Origin: Allofournierella sp.
GTDB taxonomy: Bacteria; Bacillota; Clostridia; Oscillospirales; Ruminococcaceae
NCBI GenBank assembly: GCA_020025635.1
Contig: JAHHRU010000005.1
Coordinates: forward strand, 57,846 to 121,845
Direction: 5' to 3'
DNA: 64,000 nt
Positions 43,183-51,046 of this stretch are shown here, piece by piece. The notes beneath the pieces are model-generated. The model was not told the DNA's origin, made no database searches, and saw only the letters and a program-made list of their open reading frames with translations. Both the position numbers and the translations under genes were made by a program. Position 1 is the first letter of the stretch. Each line of letters starts with the position of its first letter.

Positions 43183-45048
43183 TTAAAAAATATTATCTAT
43201 TGTTTCCCCTTCTTTGTCAAGGGGACCATTCGGGTGAAACCAGGCATATACTGCCGAGGCTGCCCGCTTGCTGACGCCCTTTGCCTGTTCCAGTTCGGAA
43301 AGAGAGGCCTTGCGCACCGCTGCCACGGTTTTGAAGGCTGTCATCAGTGCCTTTGCGGTGGCCGGGCCCACGCCCGGCACCTCGGTAAGGCTGGAAGCAT
43401 AGGCTTTTTTCTTTTGGTTCTGCCGCTGATATTCAATGGAAAAACGGTGCACTTCGTCCTGAATGGAAGAGACGAAGGTGAAGCTGGTGCGGTGCATGCT
43501 CAGGGCAATTTCTTCACCGGCTGCCGTTACAATGGCCCGTGTGCGGTGGTGGTCATCCTTCACCATGCCGAACAGCGGCACATCCGCAAGGCCGGTGCCG
43601 GCCAGCACCCGGCACACCGCACTCACCTGCCCTTTGCCGCCATCCAGCAGGATCACACTGGGTTTTATGCCGAACTGGCCGCTGTCGCCGCTGTCATAGC
43701 GGGCGGCACGGCGGCTCAAGGCCTCGGCCATGCTGGCATAGTCATCGGTGCGGGCCACGGTTTTCATTTTAAAGCGCCGGTACCCGCTCTTTTTGGGGCG
43801 TCCGTTTTCAAAAACGATCATACCGCATACGCTGGTCCCGTCGCCCCAGTTGGAAATATCATAGCTTTCAATGGTTTTGGGCGGTTGGGCAAGGCCCAGC
43901 AGAGCCGCCAGCTCGTCCAGCATCCGCTGGGGCCGGTCGGTGCGGCCGCTCTCCCGGGCAAGCCGTTCACTGGCGTTGGTGTAGGCCATGCTCACCAGCT
44001 TTGCCACATCGCCCCGCTGCGGCACATAAAGCTGTACATGGCTGCCCCGTGTTTCGCTCAAAAGCTGCTCAAGAGCCGGTGCATCCTCCGGCAGAACATC
44101 CACCGCAATGGTGCGGGGTATCTCTTCCCGGCCCAGATAATAGCGGGGCAGGAATTCCTCCCGCAGGCGGTCCAGATCTGCGGTTTCCTTAAAGAAAAAC
44201 TCCTTCTTATCAGCAAGGCGGCCTCGCCGATACCGCAGGATGGCCGCACAGCTGTTCTGCCCGGATGCGGCAAAGGCGATCACATCCATCTGGACCCGCT
44301 CATCCACCACCACTTTCTGGCCCTCGGCCACCCGGCGGATGGCGGCGATCTGGTCCCGGAGAAGGGCGGCCTGCTCAAAATCCAGCCGCTCGCTGGCAGC
44401 CAGCATCTGCGCTTCCAGCGTTTTGATGATGTCCTTTTTGCCGTGCCGGATCAGCTGCACCGCCCCCTGCACGGCTTCCTGATAGGCCTGCTGGCTGATC
44501 TTGCCGCTGCAAAGCGCCATGCATTTGCCGATGTGCGCATTCAAACAGGGCCTGCCTTTCCCGATATCCTGCGGAAAGCGGCGGCTGCACCGGGGCAGCA
44601 AAAAGGCATCCTGGGCGGTTTCCACCATTTCCCTCACCGCAAAGCTGCTGGTATAGGGGCCGATATACTCCGCCCCGTCATCCTCTTTTTGAAGGGCCGC
44701 CGAAATGCGGGGATAAGCTTCTTTTGTGATCTTCACATAGCTGTATCCCTTGTCATCCTTCAAAAGAATGTTGTATTTGGGGGTGTGTTCCTTGATCTGG
44801 CTGGCTTCCAAAACCAGGGCCTCAAATTCACTTTGGCACACGATCACATCGAATTCGAAGGCATGGGCGATCATCTGGGTCACTTTTGCATCGTGGGGAA
44901 CGCCCGGCCGAAAATACTGGCTCACCCGGATGCGCAGCCGCTTTGCCTTTCCGATGTAGATGATAACGCCGCTTTTGTCCCGGATGATGTAAACGCCCGG
45001 CAGCAGCGGCAGCATTTTTGCTTTTTCATAAAGTTCAGCCATGGTCAT
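43183..45048 (-). CDS. uvrC: Excinuclease ABC subunit C
   Basis: 621 residues. GIY-YIG endonuclease domain at the start (LLPGVYIIRDKSGVIIYIGK), a cysteine cluster (CLNAHIGKCMALC), the UVR motif near LDFEQAALLRDQI, the RNase H-like domain with SYDISNWGDGTSV, and tandem helix-hairpin-helix motifs (EVPGVGPATAKAL). Makes both incisions in nucleotide excision repair. The start at 45048 follows AAGGGGG; a second ATG two codons later is possible. Confidence 0.95.
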   Translation of the reverse strand: MTMAELYEKAKMLPLLPGVYIIRDKSGVIIYIGKAKRLRIRVSQYFRPGVPHDAKVTQMIAHAFEFDVIVCQSEFEALVLEASQIKEHTPKYNILLKDDKGYSYVKITKEAYPRISAALQKEDDGAEYIGPYTSSFAVREMVETAQDAFLLPRCSRRFPQDIGKGRPCLNAHIGKCMALCSGKISQQAYQEAVQGAVQLIRHGKKDIIKTLEAQMLAASERLDFEQAALLRDQIAAIRRVAEGQKVVVDERVQMDVIAFAASGQNSCAAILRYRRGRLADKKEFFFKETADLDRLREEFLPRYYLGREEIPRTIAVDVLPEDAPALEQLLSETRGSHVQLYVPQRGDVAKLVSMAYTNASERLARESGRTDRPQRMLDELAALLGLAQPPKTIESYDISNWGDGTSVCGMIVFENGRPKKSGYRRFKMKTVARTDDYASMAEALSRRAARYDSGDSGQFGIKPSVILLDGGKGQVSAVCRVLAGTGLADVPLFGMVKDDHHRTRAIVTAAGEEIALSMHRTSFTFVSSIQDEVHRFSIEYQRQNQKKKAYASSLTEVPGVGPATAKALMTAFKTVAAVRKASLSELEQAKGVSKRAASAVYAWFHPNGPLDKEGETIDNIF

Positions 45049-45099
45049 AGGCACAGCCCCCTTTCTCTTTTTAGAATACCCCTTATTCTGCCCGAACCT

Positions 45100-45132
45100 G
45101 AAAAAAGAGAGTGGAAGCTGCTCCACTCTCTT
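45100..45132 (-). terminator. Terminator of ptsH
   Basis: AGAGAGTGGA pairs with TCCACTCTCT around a short loop; six A on the plus side form the T run for the minus strand. Confidence 0.85.
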
Positions 45133-45155
45133 TCTCTAGTAGATGGATAAAACAA

Positions 45156-45419
45156 TTACTCAGCGAAACCGGAATTGACCAGTTCGATCAGGCCGTCAAC
45201 AGCAGCCTGCTCGTCAGCACCGTCGGCAATGATGCTGATGGTGGTGCCGCCAACAATGCCCAGGCTCAGAACACCCAGCAGGCTCTTGGCATTTACACGG
45301 CGCTCTTCCTTCTCGACCCAGATCGAGGACTTGAACTCATTTGCCTTCTGGATGAAGAAGGTAGCGGGACGGGCGTGCAGGCCAACCTGATTCTCAACAG
45401 TAACTTTTTTCACATACAT
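45156..45419 (-). CDS. ptsH: Phosphocarrier protein HPr
   Basis: 87 residues. GLHARPAT with the phosphorylated His at 15 and KSLLGVLSLGI with the regulatory Ser at 46, so both the PTS site and the HPr kinase site are present. No ptsI is adjacent. The ATG at 45419 has an AGGAG site. Transcribed alone from its own promoter. Serves sugar phosphotransfer and carbon catabolite control. Confidence 0.96.
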   Translation of the reverse strand: MYVKKVTVENQVGLHARPATFFIQKANEFKSSIWVEKEERRVNAKSLLGVLSLGIVGGTTISIIADGADEQAAVDGLIELVNSGFAE

Positions 45420-45468
45420 GATTCTATCTCTCCTACTATAAAAGATTTGAACGGGGTTCCTGTTAACT

Positions 45469-45497
45469 ATAATATCCCAAACCAATTGAATTGTCGA
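45469..45497 (-). promoter_or_regulatory. Promoter of ptsH
   Basis: TCGACA and TATTAT with a 17-bp spacer on the minus strand; the leader is about 45 nt. Confidence 0.6.
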
Positions 45498-45634
45498 GAT
45501 ATTTTTGTGATTTTTGTCAGTTCAACGAAACGATAAACAGCGCAAACACTTTCTTTGTGCAACTTTTATATCAGTTTTTCAACATTGTAATGACATTCTC
45601 CAGTTTTTTTAAACATAAATAAGAATATCTACTA

Positions 45635-46357
45635 TTAAGTGCACTTTTTGTCCTTATTTTTGAGCTTTTCATACAAATCCGGACGGCGCTCTTTTGTGCG
45701 TTCTATACTTTTTTCCTCACGCCACTGATCCACCTTTGCGTGGTTTCCGCTGAGCAGGATTTCCGGAACTTTTCGGCCGTTCCATTCTTCCGGACGGGTG
45801 TACTGGGGATACTCCAAAAGGCCGTCCCAATGGCTTTCGTTCTGGTAGCCTTCCGGCTGAGAAAGCACACCGGGCTGCAGGCGAAGCACACTGTCGGCCA
45901 CCACCAAAGCGGCAAGCTCGCCGCCGGTGAGCACATAATCGCCGATGCAGATCTCTTCATCCGCAATTTCTTCGATCACCCGTTCGTCGATGCCTTCATA
46001 GTGCCCACAGACCAGAAGCAGGCTGTCGTACTCTGCAAGCCGTTTTGCCTCCTGCTCGGTGTAGGGCTTTCCTGCCGCCGTCATAAACACAATATGCGGG
46101 CGGGGCCGGCCCTGCTGCTCCACCTGCCGGATCACATCCTGGCAGCAGTCGTAAATGGGCTGTGCATACATGATCATGCCGCAGCCGCCGCCATAGGGAT
46201 AATCATCCACCTGTTTCTGGCGGTTGAGGGTATAATCCCGGATCTGATGGCAGTGGGTTTCGATCAGGCCTTTGCGGGCCGCCCGGCCCAGAATGCTTTC
46301 ATCCAGCACCTGCTGGCACATTTCCGGGAACAGCGTTGCCACATCAATGCGCATCAT
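45635..46357 (-). CDS. trmD: tRNA m1G37 methyltransferase
   Basis: 240 residues with the TrmD knot: YPYGGGCGMIMYAQP, the VCGHYEGIDERV loop and GDYVLTGGELAALVV. Methylates G37 to prevent frameshifting. The start overlaps the end of rimM by four bases. rplS, which often follows trmD, is not here. Confidence 0.97.
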   Translation of the reverse strand: MMRIDVATLFPEMCQQVLDESILGRAARKGLIETHCHQIRDYTLNRQKQVDDYPYGGGCGMIMYAQPIYDCCQDVIRQVEQQGRPRPHIVFMTAAGKPYTEQEAKRLAEYDSLLLVCGHYEGIDERVIEEIADEEICIGDYVLTGGELAALVVADSVLRLQPGVLSQPEGYQNESHWDGLLEYPQYTRPEEWNGRKVPEILLSGNHAKVDQWREEKSIERTKERRPDLYEKLKNKDKKCT

Positions 46358-46884
46358 TCGCAGTCACCCTCCTCTGCTTCACTGAACATTCCCGGGATGG
46401 GGCGCACAAGCACCCGGCCTTCTTCAGCCTCCACCTTTACAAGGAAAGGCTTCACTGCCGGAAAGAAATACAGTTTGCCGTCCTCCGCTTCCACCGTATA
46501 GATAGTCTGTGCAGCCGGCTGGCTCACCTCTTTCATGGTGCCGTACAGGCGGCCGTCGTCCGCATCGATGACCGCGCATCCGGGCAGGTCGGCCTGGAAG
46601 TAATGCCCCTTGGGCAGTTTTACCTCGGTGCGGTCGATATAAAACACGGTGCCCACCAAAGCACGGGCCGCATCCATATCATTGACCCCTTCCAGCTTGA
46701 GCAGGGCCATGTTTTTGTGGGCACGCACCTGAACAAGGCCGATGGGTGCCTGCCCCTGGCTGCCCCGGTACAGCTTGCTGAATTTGGAAAGGAAGGCGGC
46801 ACTGTCGCACCAGAGCTCCGCCTTTACTTCACCGGCCACACCGTGTGTGGTAACGGCCTTGCAGGCTTCCAGATATTGTTTCAT
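46354..46884 (-). CDS. rimM: Ribosome maturation factor RimM
   Basis: 176 residues with an N-terminal beta-barrel (THGVAGEVKAELWCD) and a C-terminal PRC-barrel (GRVLVRPIPGMF at the end). Assists assembly of the 30S head near S19. The start at 46884 has AGGAGG upstream. Confidence 0.92.
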   Translation of the reverse strand: MKQYLEACKAVTTHGVAGEVKAELWCDSAAFLSKFSKLYRGSQGQAPIGLVQVRAHKNMALLKLEGVNDMDAARALVGTVFYIDRTEVKLPKGHYFQADLPGCAVIDADDGRLYGTMKEVSQPAAQTIYTVEAEDGKLYFFPAVKPFLVKVEAEEGRVLVRPIPGMFSEAEEGDCE

Positions 46885-46910
46885 GGAGAGGTATCCTCCT
46901 TGTTTCAAAT

Positions 46911-46950
46911 AGAAAAAACGCGATCCTCTGCGATGCAGGGGATCGCGTTT
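46911..46950 (-). terminator. Terminator between khpA and rimM
   Basis: AACGCGATCC pairs with GGATCGCGTT (with a loop of about ten) and is followed by a T run on the minus strand, splitting ffh-rpsP-khpA from rimM-trmD, or weakening read-through. Confidence 0.7.
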
Positions 46951-46971
46951 ATGTTCTGCTTTAAAAAGACA

Positions 46972-47220
46972 TTAGTCGATTTCGACCATGACTTTTTCGC
47001 CCTGCCGTACGGCAGCCGCGCGCATTACCACGCGAATGGCTTTGGCAATGCGGCCCTGTTTGCCGATGACCCGGCCCATGTCTCCTTCTGCCACACTCAG
47101 GTGGTAGACGGTGGTGCCGTCCTCTCGGGGGTCATCGACCGTAACGCTCACAGCGTCTTTGTCGTCAACAAGGCCCCTGGCAAGCGCCAGCAAAAGCTCC
47201 TGCATTTGACCTGCCTCCAT
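46972..47220 (-). CDS. khpA: KH-domain RNA-binding protein KhpA
   Basis: 82 residues, a single KH domain with the GxxG loop in MGRVIGKQGRIAKAI. Binds RNA as a dimer, often with KhpB, and affects cell length in Firmicutes. It sits in its standard place seven bases after rpsP. Confidence 0.93.
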   Translation of the reverse strand: MEAGQMQELLLALARGLVDDKDAVSVTVDDPREDGTTVYHLSVAEGDMGRVIGKQGRIAKAIRVVMRAAAVRQGEKVMVEID

Positions 47221-47227
47221 TCTTTAA

Positions 47228-47470
47228 TTACAGAATTTCGGTCTTTTTCAGCAGAGAACGCACAGTGTCGGTGGGCTGAGCGCCGTTAGCGATCCACTTC
47301 TTAGCCTTCTCGCCGTCGATATTGATTACAGAGGGCTCCTTGGTGGGATCGTAGAAGCCGATCTCCTCGATGAAACGGCCATCGCGGGGGAAGCGGCTAT
47401 CCGCTACAACTACACGATAGAAGGGAGCCTTCTTAGCGCCCATGCGGCGCAGTCTGATTTTAACAGCCAT
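47228..47470 (-). CDS. rpsP: 30S ribosomal protein S16
   Basis: 80 residues starting AVKIRLRRMGAKKAPFYR, with the GFYDPTKEP turn. Start at 47470 after TTGGAGG. Downstream of ffh with a gap of about 110 bp. Confidence 0.98.
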   Translation of the reverse strand: MAVKIRLRRMGAKKAPFYRVVVADSRFPRDGRFIEEIGFYDPTKEPSVINIDGEKAKKWIANGAQPTDTVRSLLKKTEIL

Positions 47471-47578
47471 GTCTGTTACCTCCAAAAAATTTTTAAATAT
47501 GGGGCCCATTGGTTTGGGCATTTATATAAAACCCCGGCCTGCAGGCCCCACGGGTTTTATCGGATTTGGCGGGACGTT

Positions 47579-48904
47579 TTAGAAGCCGAGTCCCATTCGG
47601 CGGCCAAAGGCCTTGGGGTTGCGCTTTAATTTTTTCATCAGCTTCTGCATCATTTCAAACTGGCGCAGCAGCCGGTTGACCTCTTCCACGCTGGTTCCGC
47701 TGCCGGCGGCGATGCGCCGCTTGCGCTTGGGATTGATGATGGAAGGCTTTGCCCGCTCGGCGGGGGTCATGCTGAAAATGATGGCCTCGATATGAGTAAA
47801 GATGCTTTCATCGATCTCGTCCGGGTCCACCTTCGCGCCGCCGGGCATCATCGAGAGCATTGCGCTCACGCCGCCCATTTTGCGCATCTGGTCCAGCTGA
47901 TCCAGCATATCGTTCATATCGAACTTGTTTTCCATCATCCGCTTGGCGGTTTCAGCGGCTTTTTTCTCATCCTGCGTGGCCTGCGCCTTTTCGATCAGGG
48001 TGAGTACATCGCCCATGCCCAGGATACGGCTGGCCATGCGGGCCGGGTGGAAAACCTCCAGGTCATCCAGCTTTTCGCCGGTACCCTGGAACTTGATGGG
48101 CTTTCCGGTAACGGCCTTGACGCTGAGCGCCGCACCGCCTCGGGTATCGCCATCGGTCTTGGTGAGGATGATGCCGTCCACAGCCACCGCCTCATTGAAG
48201 GCCTTGGCCACATTTACGGCATCCTGACCGGCCATGGCATCCACCACCAGAAGGACCTCGTCCACCTGAACGGCTTCCTTGATGCGCTCCAGCTCCTGCA
48301 TCAGATCGGTGTCGATGTGCAGACGGCCGGCGGTATCCAGGATCACGATGTCATTGCCGTAGTCTTTTGCGTGAGCCACTGCCTTTTTGGCAATCAGCTC
48401 GGGGGCTTCGGTGCCCATGGTGAACACCGGCACACCGGCCTGTTCACCCACCACCTGCAGCTGGTCGATGGCGGCCGGACGGTAAACGTCGCAGGCAGCC
48501 AGAAGGGGCCGATGGCCTTCCTTCTTGAACCATTTGCCCAGCTTTGCCGCATGGGTGGTTTTACCATTGCCCTGAAGGCCGCACAGCATGAGGACCGTTG
48601 GGGGCTTGGACTTGATGTGGATGTGGGCCGCCTCATCGCCGCCCATGAGCTGGGTCAGCTCATCGTTTACGATCTTGACCACCTGCTGGGCCGGGGTGAG
48701 GCTTTCCATAACCTCCTGACCCATTGCCCGCTCGGTGACGCCCGCAATAAATTCCTTGGCTACCTTGTAGTTCACGTCGGCTTCCAGAAGCGCAGTGCGA
48801 ACTTCACGCATGGCGGCCTTGATGTCCGCCTCGGAAAGCTTGCCCTTGCCTTTCAGCCGTTTGAATACACCGGACAGCCGCTCAGAAAGAGATTCAAACG
48901 CCAT
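47579..48904 (-). CDS. ffh: Signal recognition particle protein Ffh
   Basis: 441 residues: N domain (1-90), G domain with GLQGNGKTT at 109-117, ILDTAGRLHID and TKTDGDTRGG, then the methionine-rich M domain (RKMGGVSAMLSMMPGG). Binds signal peptides and 4.5S RNA and delivers nascent chains to FtsY. The last residues KAFGRRMGLGF are short but normal for Clostridia. Confidence 0.97.
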   Translation of the reverse strand: MAFESLSERLSGVFKRLKGKGKLSEADIKAAMREVRTALLEADVNYKVAKEFIAGVTERAMGQEVMESLTPAQQVVKIVNDELTQLMGGDEAAHIHIKSKPPTVLMLCGLQGNGKTTHAAKLGKWFKKEGHRPLLAACDVYRPAAIDQLQVVGEQAGVPVFTMGTEAPELIAKKAVAHAKDYGNDIVILDTAGRLHIDTDLMQELERIKEAVQVDEVLLVVDAMAGQDAVNVAKAFNEAVAVDGIILTKTDGDTRGGAALSVKAVTGKPIKFQGTGEKLDDLEVFHPARMASRILGMGDVLTLIEKAQATQDEKKAAETAKRMMENKFDMNDMLDQLDQMRKMGGVSAMLSMMPGGAKVDPDEIDESIFTHIEAIIFSMTPAERAKPSIINPKRKRRIAAGSGTSVEEVNRLLRQFEMMQKLMKKLKRNPKAFGRRMGLGF

Positions 48905-48923
48905 TGTCCTGTGATCCTTTCGC

Positions 48924-49289
48924 TTATTCGCTGATCTCGCTGATGATCTCCAGCATCTGAGTCACAGTGCGGTCGATCTCTGCGTTGGTGGCATATCCAT
49001 TGTTGTTCAGAAAGCGGATCTCCTTCGTCAGGCTCTCCAGCTGGGAGATGCCCTGGCGCACGGCCCGGTAGCGTTTTGCAAAGCCCACCTTCTGCTCCAG
49101 CTCCAGCAAAATGCTTTCGCCGCGCTTGATGGAATCCCTTACGCCCTGACGGGTGATGCCGAAATTGTCCGCGATCTCAGCCAGAGAGAGGTCATCATCG
49201 TAATACTGTTCCATTACGTCTCGCTGCTTTTCGGTCAGCACATCGCCGTAAAAATCCAGCAGAAAAGAAATTTCCAGGTTTTTCGCCAT
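48924..49289 (-). CDS. ylxM: UPF0122 protein YlxM
   Basis: 121 residues with a sigma-like helix-turn-helix (SLAEIADNFGITRQGVRDSI at about 35-54). A conserved neighbour of ffh thought to modulate the signal recognition particle. Starts the transcription unit, with a near-consensus promoter upstream. Confidence 0.93.
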   Translation of the reverse strand: MAKNLEISFLLDFYGDVLTEKQRDVMEQYYDDDLSLAEIADNFGITRQGVRDSIKRGESILLELEQKVGFAKRYRAVRQGISQLESLTKEIRFLNNNGYATNAEIDRTVTQMLEIISEISE

Positions 49290-49342
49290 GCTGACTCCCT
49301 CCTTCGGCCGCTTGTGTAAAGTTGTTTGCTTTACAGTTTCTT

Positions 49343-49371
49343 ATTATAACAAAGGGTATATTTACTGTCAA
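49343..49371 (-). promoter_or_regulatory. Promoter of ylxM-ffh-rpsP-khpA
   Basis: Perfect TTGACA and TATAAT with a 17-bp spacer on the minus strand. Confidence 0.92.
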
Positions 49372-49433
49372 GGGTTTCGCCGAAAAAACCAGGCAAAATT
49401 CGTGCAGAATGCAAACACCCGGTCTACTTTTTA

Positions 49434-49461
49434 TTGACGGTTCCCTCTGCCCTGTTATAAT
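49434..49461 (+). promoter_or_regulatory. Promoter of the cysteine-synthase-like gene
   Basis: TTGACG and TATAAT with a 16-bp spacer; start site about 35 bp before the TTG start codon. Confidence 0.8.
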
Positions 49462-49503
49462 AAGGATAGACCCGGCATTGAAAGTTCAAGGGAGGTGTCC
49501 GCT

Positions 49504-50412
49504 TTGTCCACGCACAAAAATTTCTGTCAATATCTTTACAGCTGCCCGGTGATCGAGCTTTCAGGCTATACCGCACAGCTGGGCCTTTCCGGCCGGATCT
49601 TTGCGTATCTTGACTTTGCCGGCCCCACCGGCACCGCAAAGGACGGCCTTGCAGAGGGGATGCTTTCGCTTGCCCGGCAAAAAGGCAAGCTGCAGGCAGG
49701 CCAGCCCGTCCTCGAAGCTGCCAGCGGCACCTTTGCCGCCGCCCTGTGCATTGCGGCCCGCCGCACCCATCATCCGGTCACGCTGCTGGTGCCCCCCACT
49801 CTGGACGGCCGGCGTCAGAAGCTGCTTCAGCAGCTGGGTGCAAAGCTGGTGTTCACCATGGACAGCCTGAAAGGCGGCCGTGAGGCCGTGCGGGAGCAGG
49901 CCCAAAAGCTCGCCCGGGAACAGGGCGCCTATTTTGTGGACCAGTTCAACAACGATGATAACCCGGATTACCACCGCCGCCTCACCGGCCCGGCCATCCT
50001 CAAAGCGACCGGCAGCGGGGACGAGATCGATGCCATCGTTGCCGGGGTCGGCACCGGCGGCACCATCACCGGCGTGGGCGAATATGTGAAGGCCTGGACC
50101 AACCACATCCGGATCGCAGCGGTGGAGCCCTATGAATGCCAGGCCATTGGCGGCGGCTTTTTGAGCCGCCACGGCATTCCGGGAATCGGCGCAGGCTTTG
50201 TTCCCCAGAATTACAACCCCTATGTGGTGGATATCCTGATGGCGGTGTCCACAGGAGAAGCACTGAACGCAGCCCGTGAGGTTCTCTGCACCGATGCCAT
50301 CCCTGCCGGGCCCAGCTCCGGTGCGGCGCTGTTTGCTGCCCGCCAGCTTTTGGAGCAGGGCCGTGCCAAAAGCGCACTGTGCGTTTTCCCTTCTCGGCAG
50401 ATGGTCGAGTGA
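49504..50412 (+). CDS. PLP-dependent cysteine synthase-like enzyme
   Basis: 302 residues in the beta-family PLP fold of CysK/CysM. The Schiff-base Lys is at 46 (GPTGTAKDG), the phosphate-binding GVGTGGTITG lies near residue 180, and PSSGAA near 270. The substrate loop that is SGNTG in cysteine synthases reads SGTFA (74-78), and the Asn-Pro before the active Lys is Ala-Gly. The C-terminus ends about ten residues early. It may therefore act on a substrate other than O-acetylserine. The start is a TTG, eight bases after GGGAGG; a GTG three codons earlier overlaps that site. Monocistronic. Confidence 0.8.
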   Translation: MSTHKNFCQYLYSCPVIELSGYTAQLGLSGRIFAYLDFAGPTGTAKDGLAEGMLSLARQKGKLQAGQPVLEAASGTFAAALCIAARRTHHPVTLLVPPTLDGRRQKLLQQLGAKLVFTMDSLKGGREAVREQAQKLAREQGAYFVDQFNNDDNPDYHRRLTGPAILKATGSGDEIDAIVAGVGTGGTITGVGEYVKAWTNHIRIAAVEPYECQAIGGGFLSRHGIPGIGAGFVPQNYNPYVVDILMAVSTGEALNAAREVLCTDAIPAGPSSGAALFAARQLLEQGRAKSALCVFPSRQMVE

Positions 50413-50431
50413 TCGTTTTATATATAATGTA

Positions 50432-50485
50432 AAAGAAGGGGCCTTCTGATTGTTTTTTCTTTCATCGAGGCCTCTTTCTTTTTTT
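50432..50485 (+). terminator. Terminator of the cysteine-synthase-like gene
   Basis: AAAGAAGG-GGCC pairs with GGCC-TCTTTCTTT around a long loop; followed by a run of T. Confidence 0.6.
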
Positions 50486-50557
50486 CGCTTTCCTATCCGG
50501 CACAAAAAGCAAGAACGGCACAAAGCAAAATAATTCGAAAAAGTTTTCATTTTAGTA

Positions 50558-50586
50558 TTGACATTTTACTAAAACCATAGTATTAT
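50558..50586 (+). promoter_or_regulatory. Promoter of the tRNA cluster
   Basis: TTGACA and TATTAT with a 17-bp spacer, 33 bp before the first tRNA. Confidence 0.8.
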
Positions 50587-50619
50587 AATCAGGCAGCCAA
50601 TTCAGAGGACAACAACTAA

Positions 50620-50696
<77 letters not shown>

Positions 50697-50700
50697 TTAT

Positions 50701-50778
50701 GGTGGCTATAGCGTAGCTGGTCAACGCGCCAGATTGTGGATCTGGAGATCGTGGGTTCGAACCCCACTAGCCACCCCA
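50701..50778 (+). tRNA. tRNA-His (GTG)
   Basis: Acceptor GTGGCTA/TAGCCAC with the extra 5' G at 50701 opposite discriminator C, the identity mark of tRNA-His. Anticodon loop TTGTGGA, CCA encoded. Confidence 0.97.
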
Positions 50779-50790
50779 TTTAAAATGTCT

Positions 50791-50818
50791 GGCGAATTCG
50801 AAAGAGTTCGCCTTTTTT
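50791..50818 (+). terminator. Hairpin with T run between tRNA-His and tRNA-Gln
   Basis: GGCGAA pairs with TTCGCC, followed by TTTTTT. It looks like an intrinsic terminator inside the tRNA array; tRNA-Gln has no visible promoter of its own, so read-through or processing is likely. Confidence 0.7.
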
Positions 50819-50823
50819 AATAC

Positions 50824-50898
50824 TGGGCTGTCGCCAAGCGGTAAGGCACGGGACTTTGACTCCCGCATCCGTGGGTTCGAATCCCGCCAGCCCAACCA
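50824..50898 (+). tRNA. tRNA-Gln (TTG)
   Basis: 75 nt with encoded CCA. Acceptor TGGGCTG/CAGCCCA, anticodon stem CGGGA/TCCCG, loop CTTTGAC with anticodon TTG. Confidence 0.97.
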
Positions 50899-50936
50899 AA
50901 ACCTTCCTGTATTTCGGTACATGAAGGTTTTTCTTT
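50899..50936 (+). terminator. Terminator of the tRNA array
   Basis: AACCTTC-TGTA pairs with TACA-GAAGGTT around TTTCGG, followed by TTTCTTTTT. Confidence 0.85.
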
Positions 50937-51046
50937 TTGCTTTTTTCCTTCATCCCCCTGTTTCAAAACAAAAGGGAAAGCTTTGCGGCCGGCCTTAAAC
51001 TATGGTAAAATAGCAAAAGCAGAATTTTTGCAGAGGATGGGATGTT

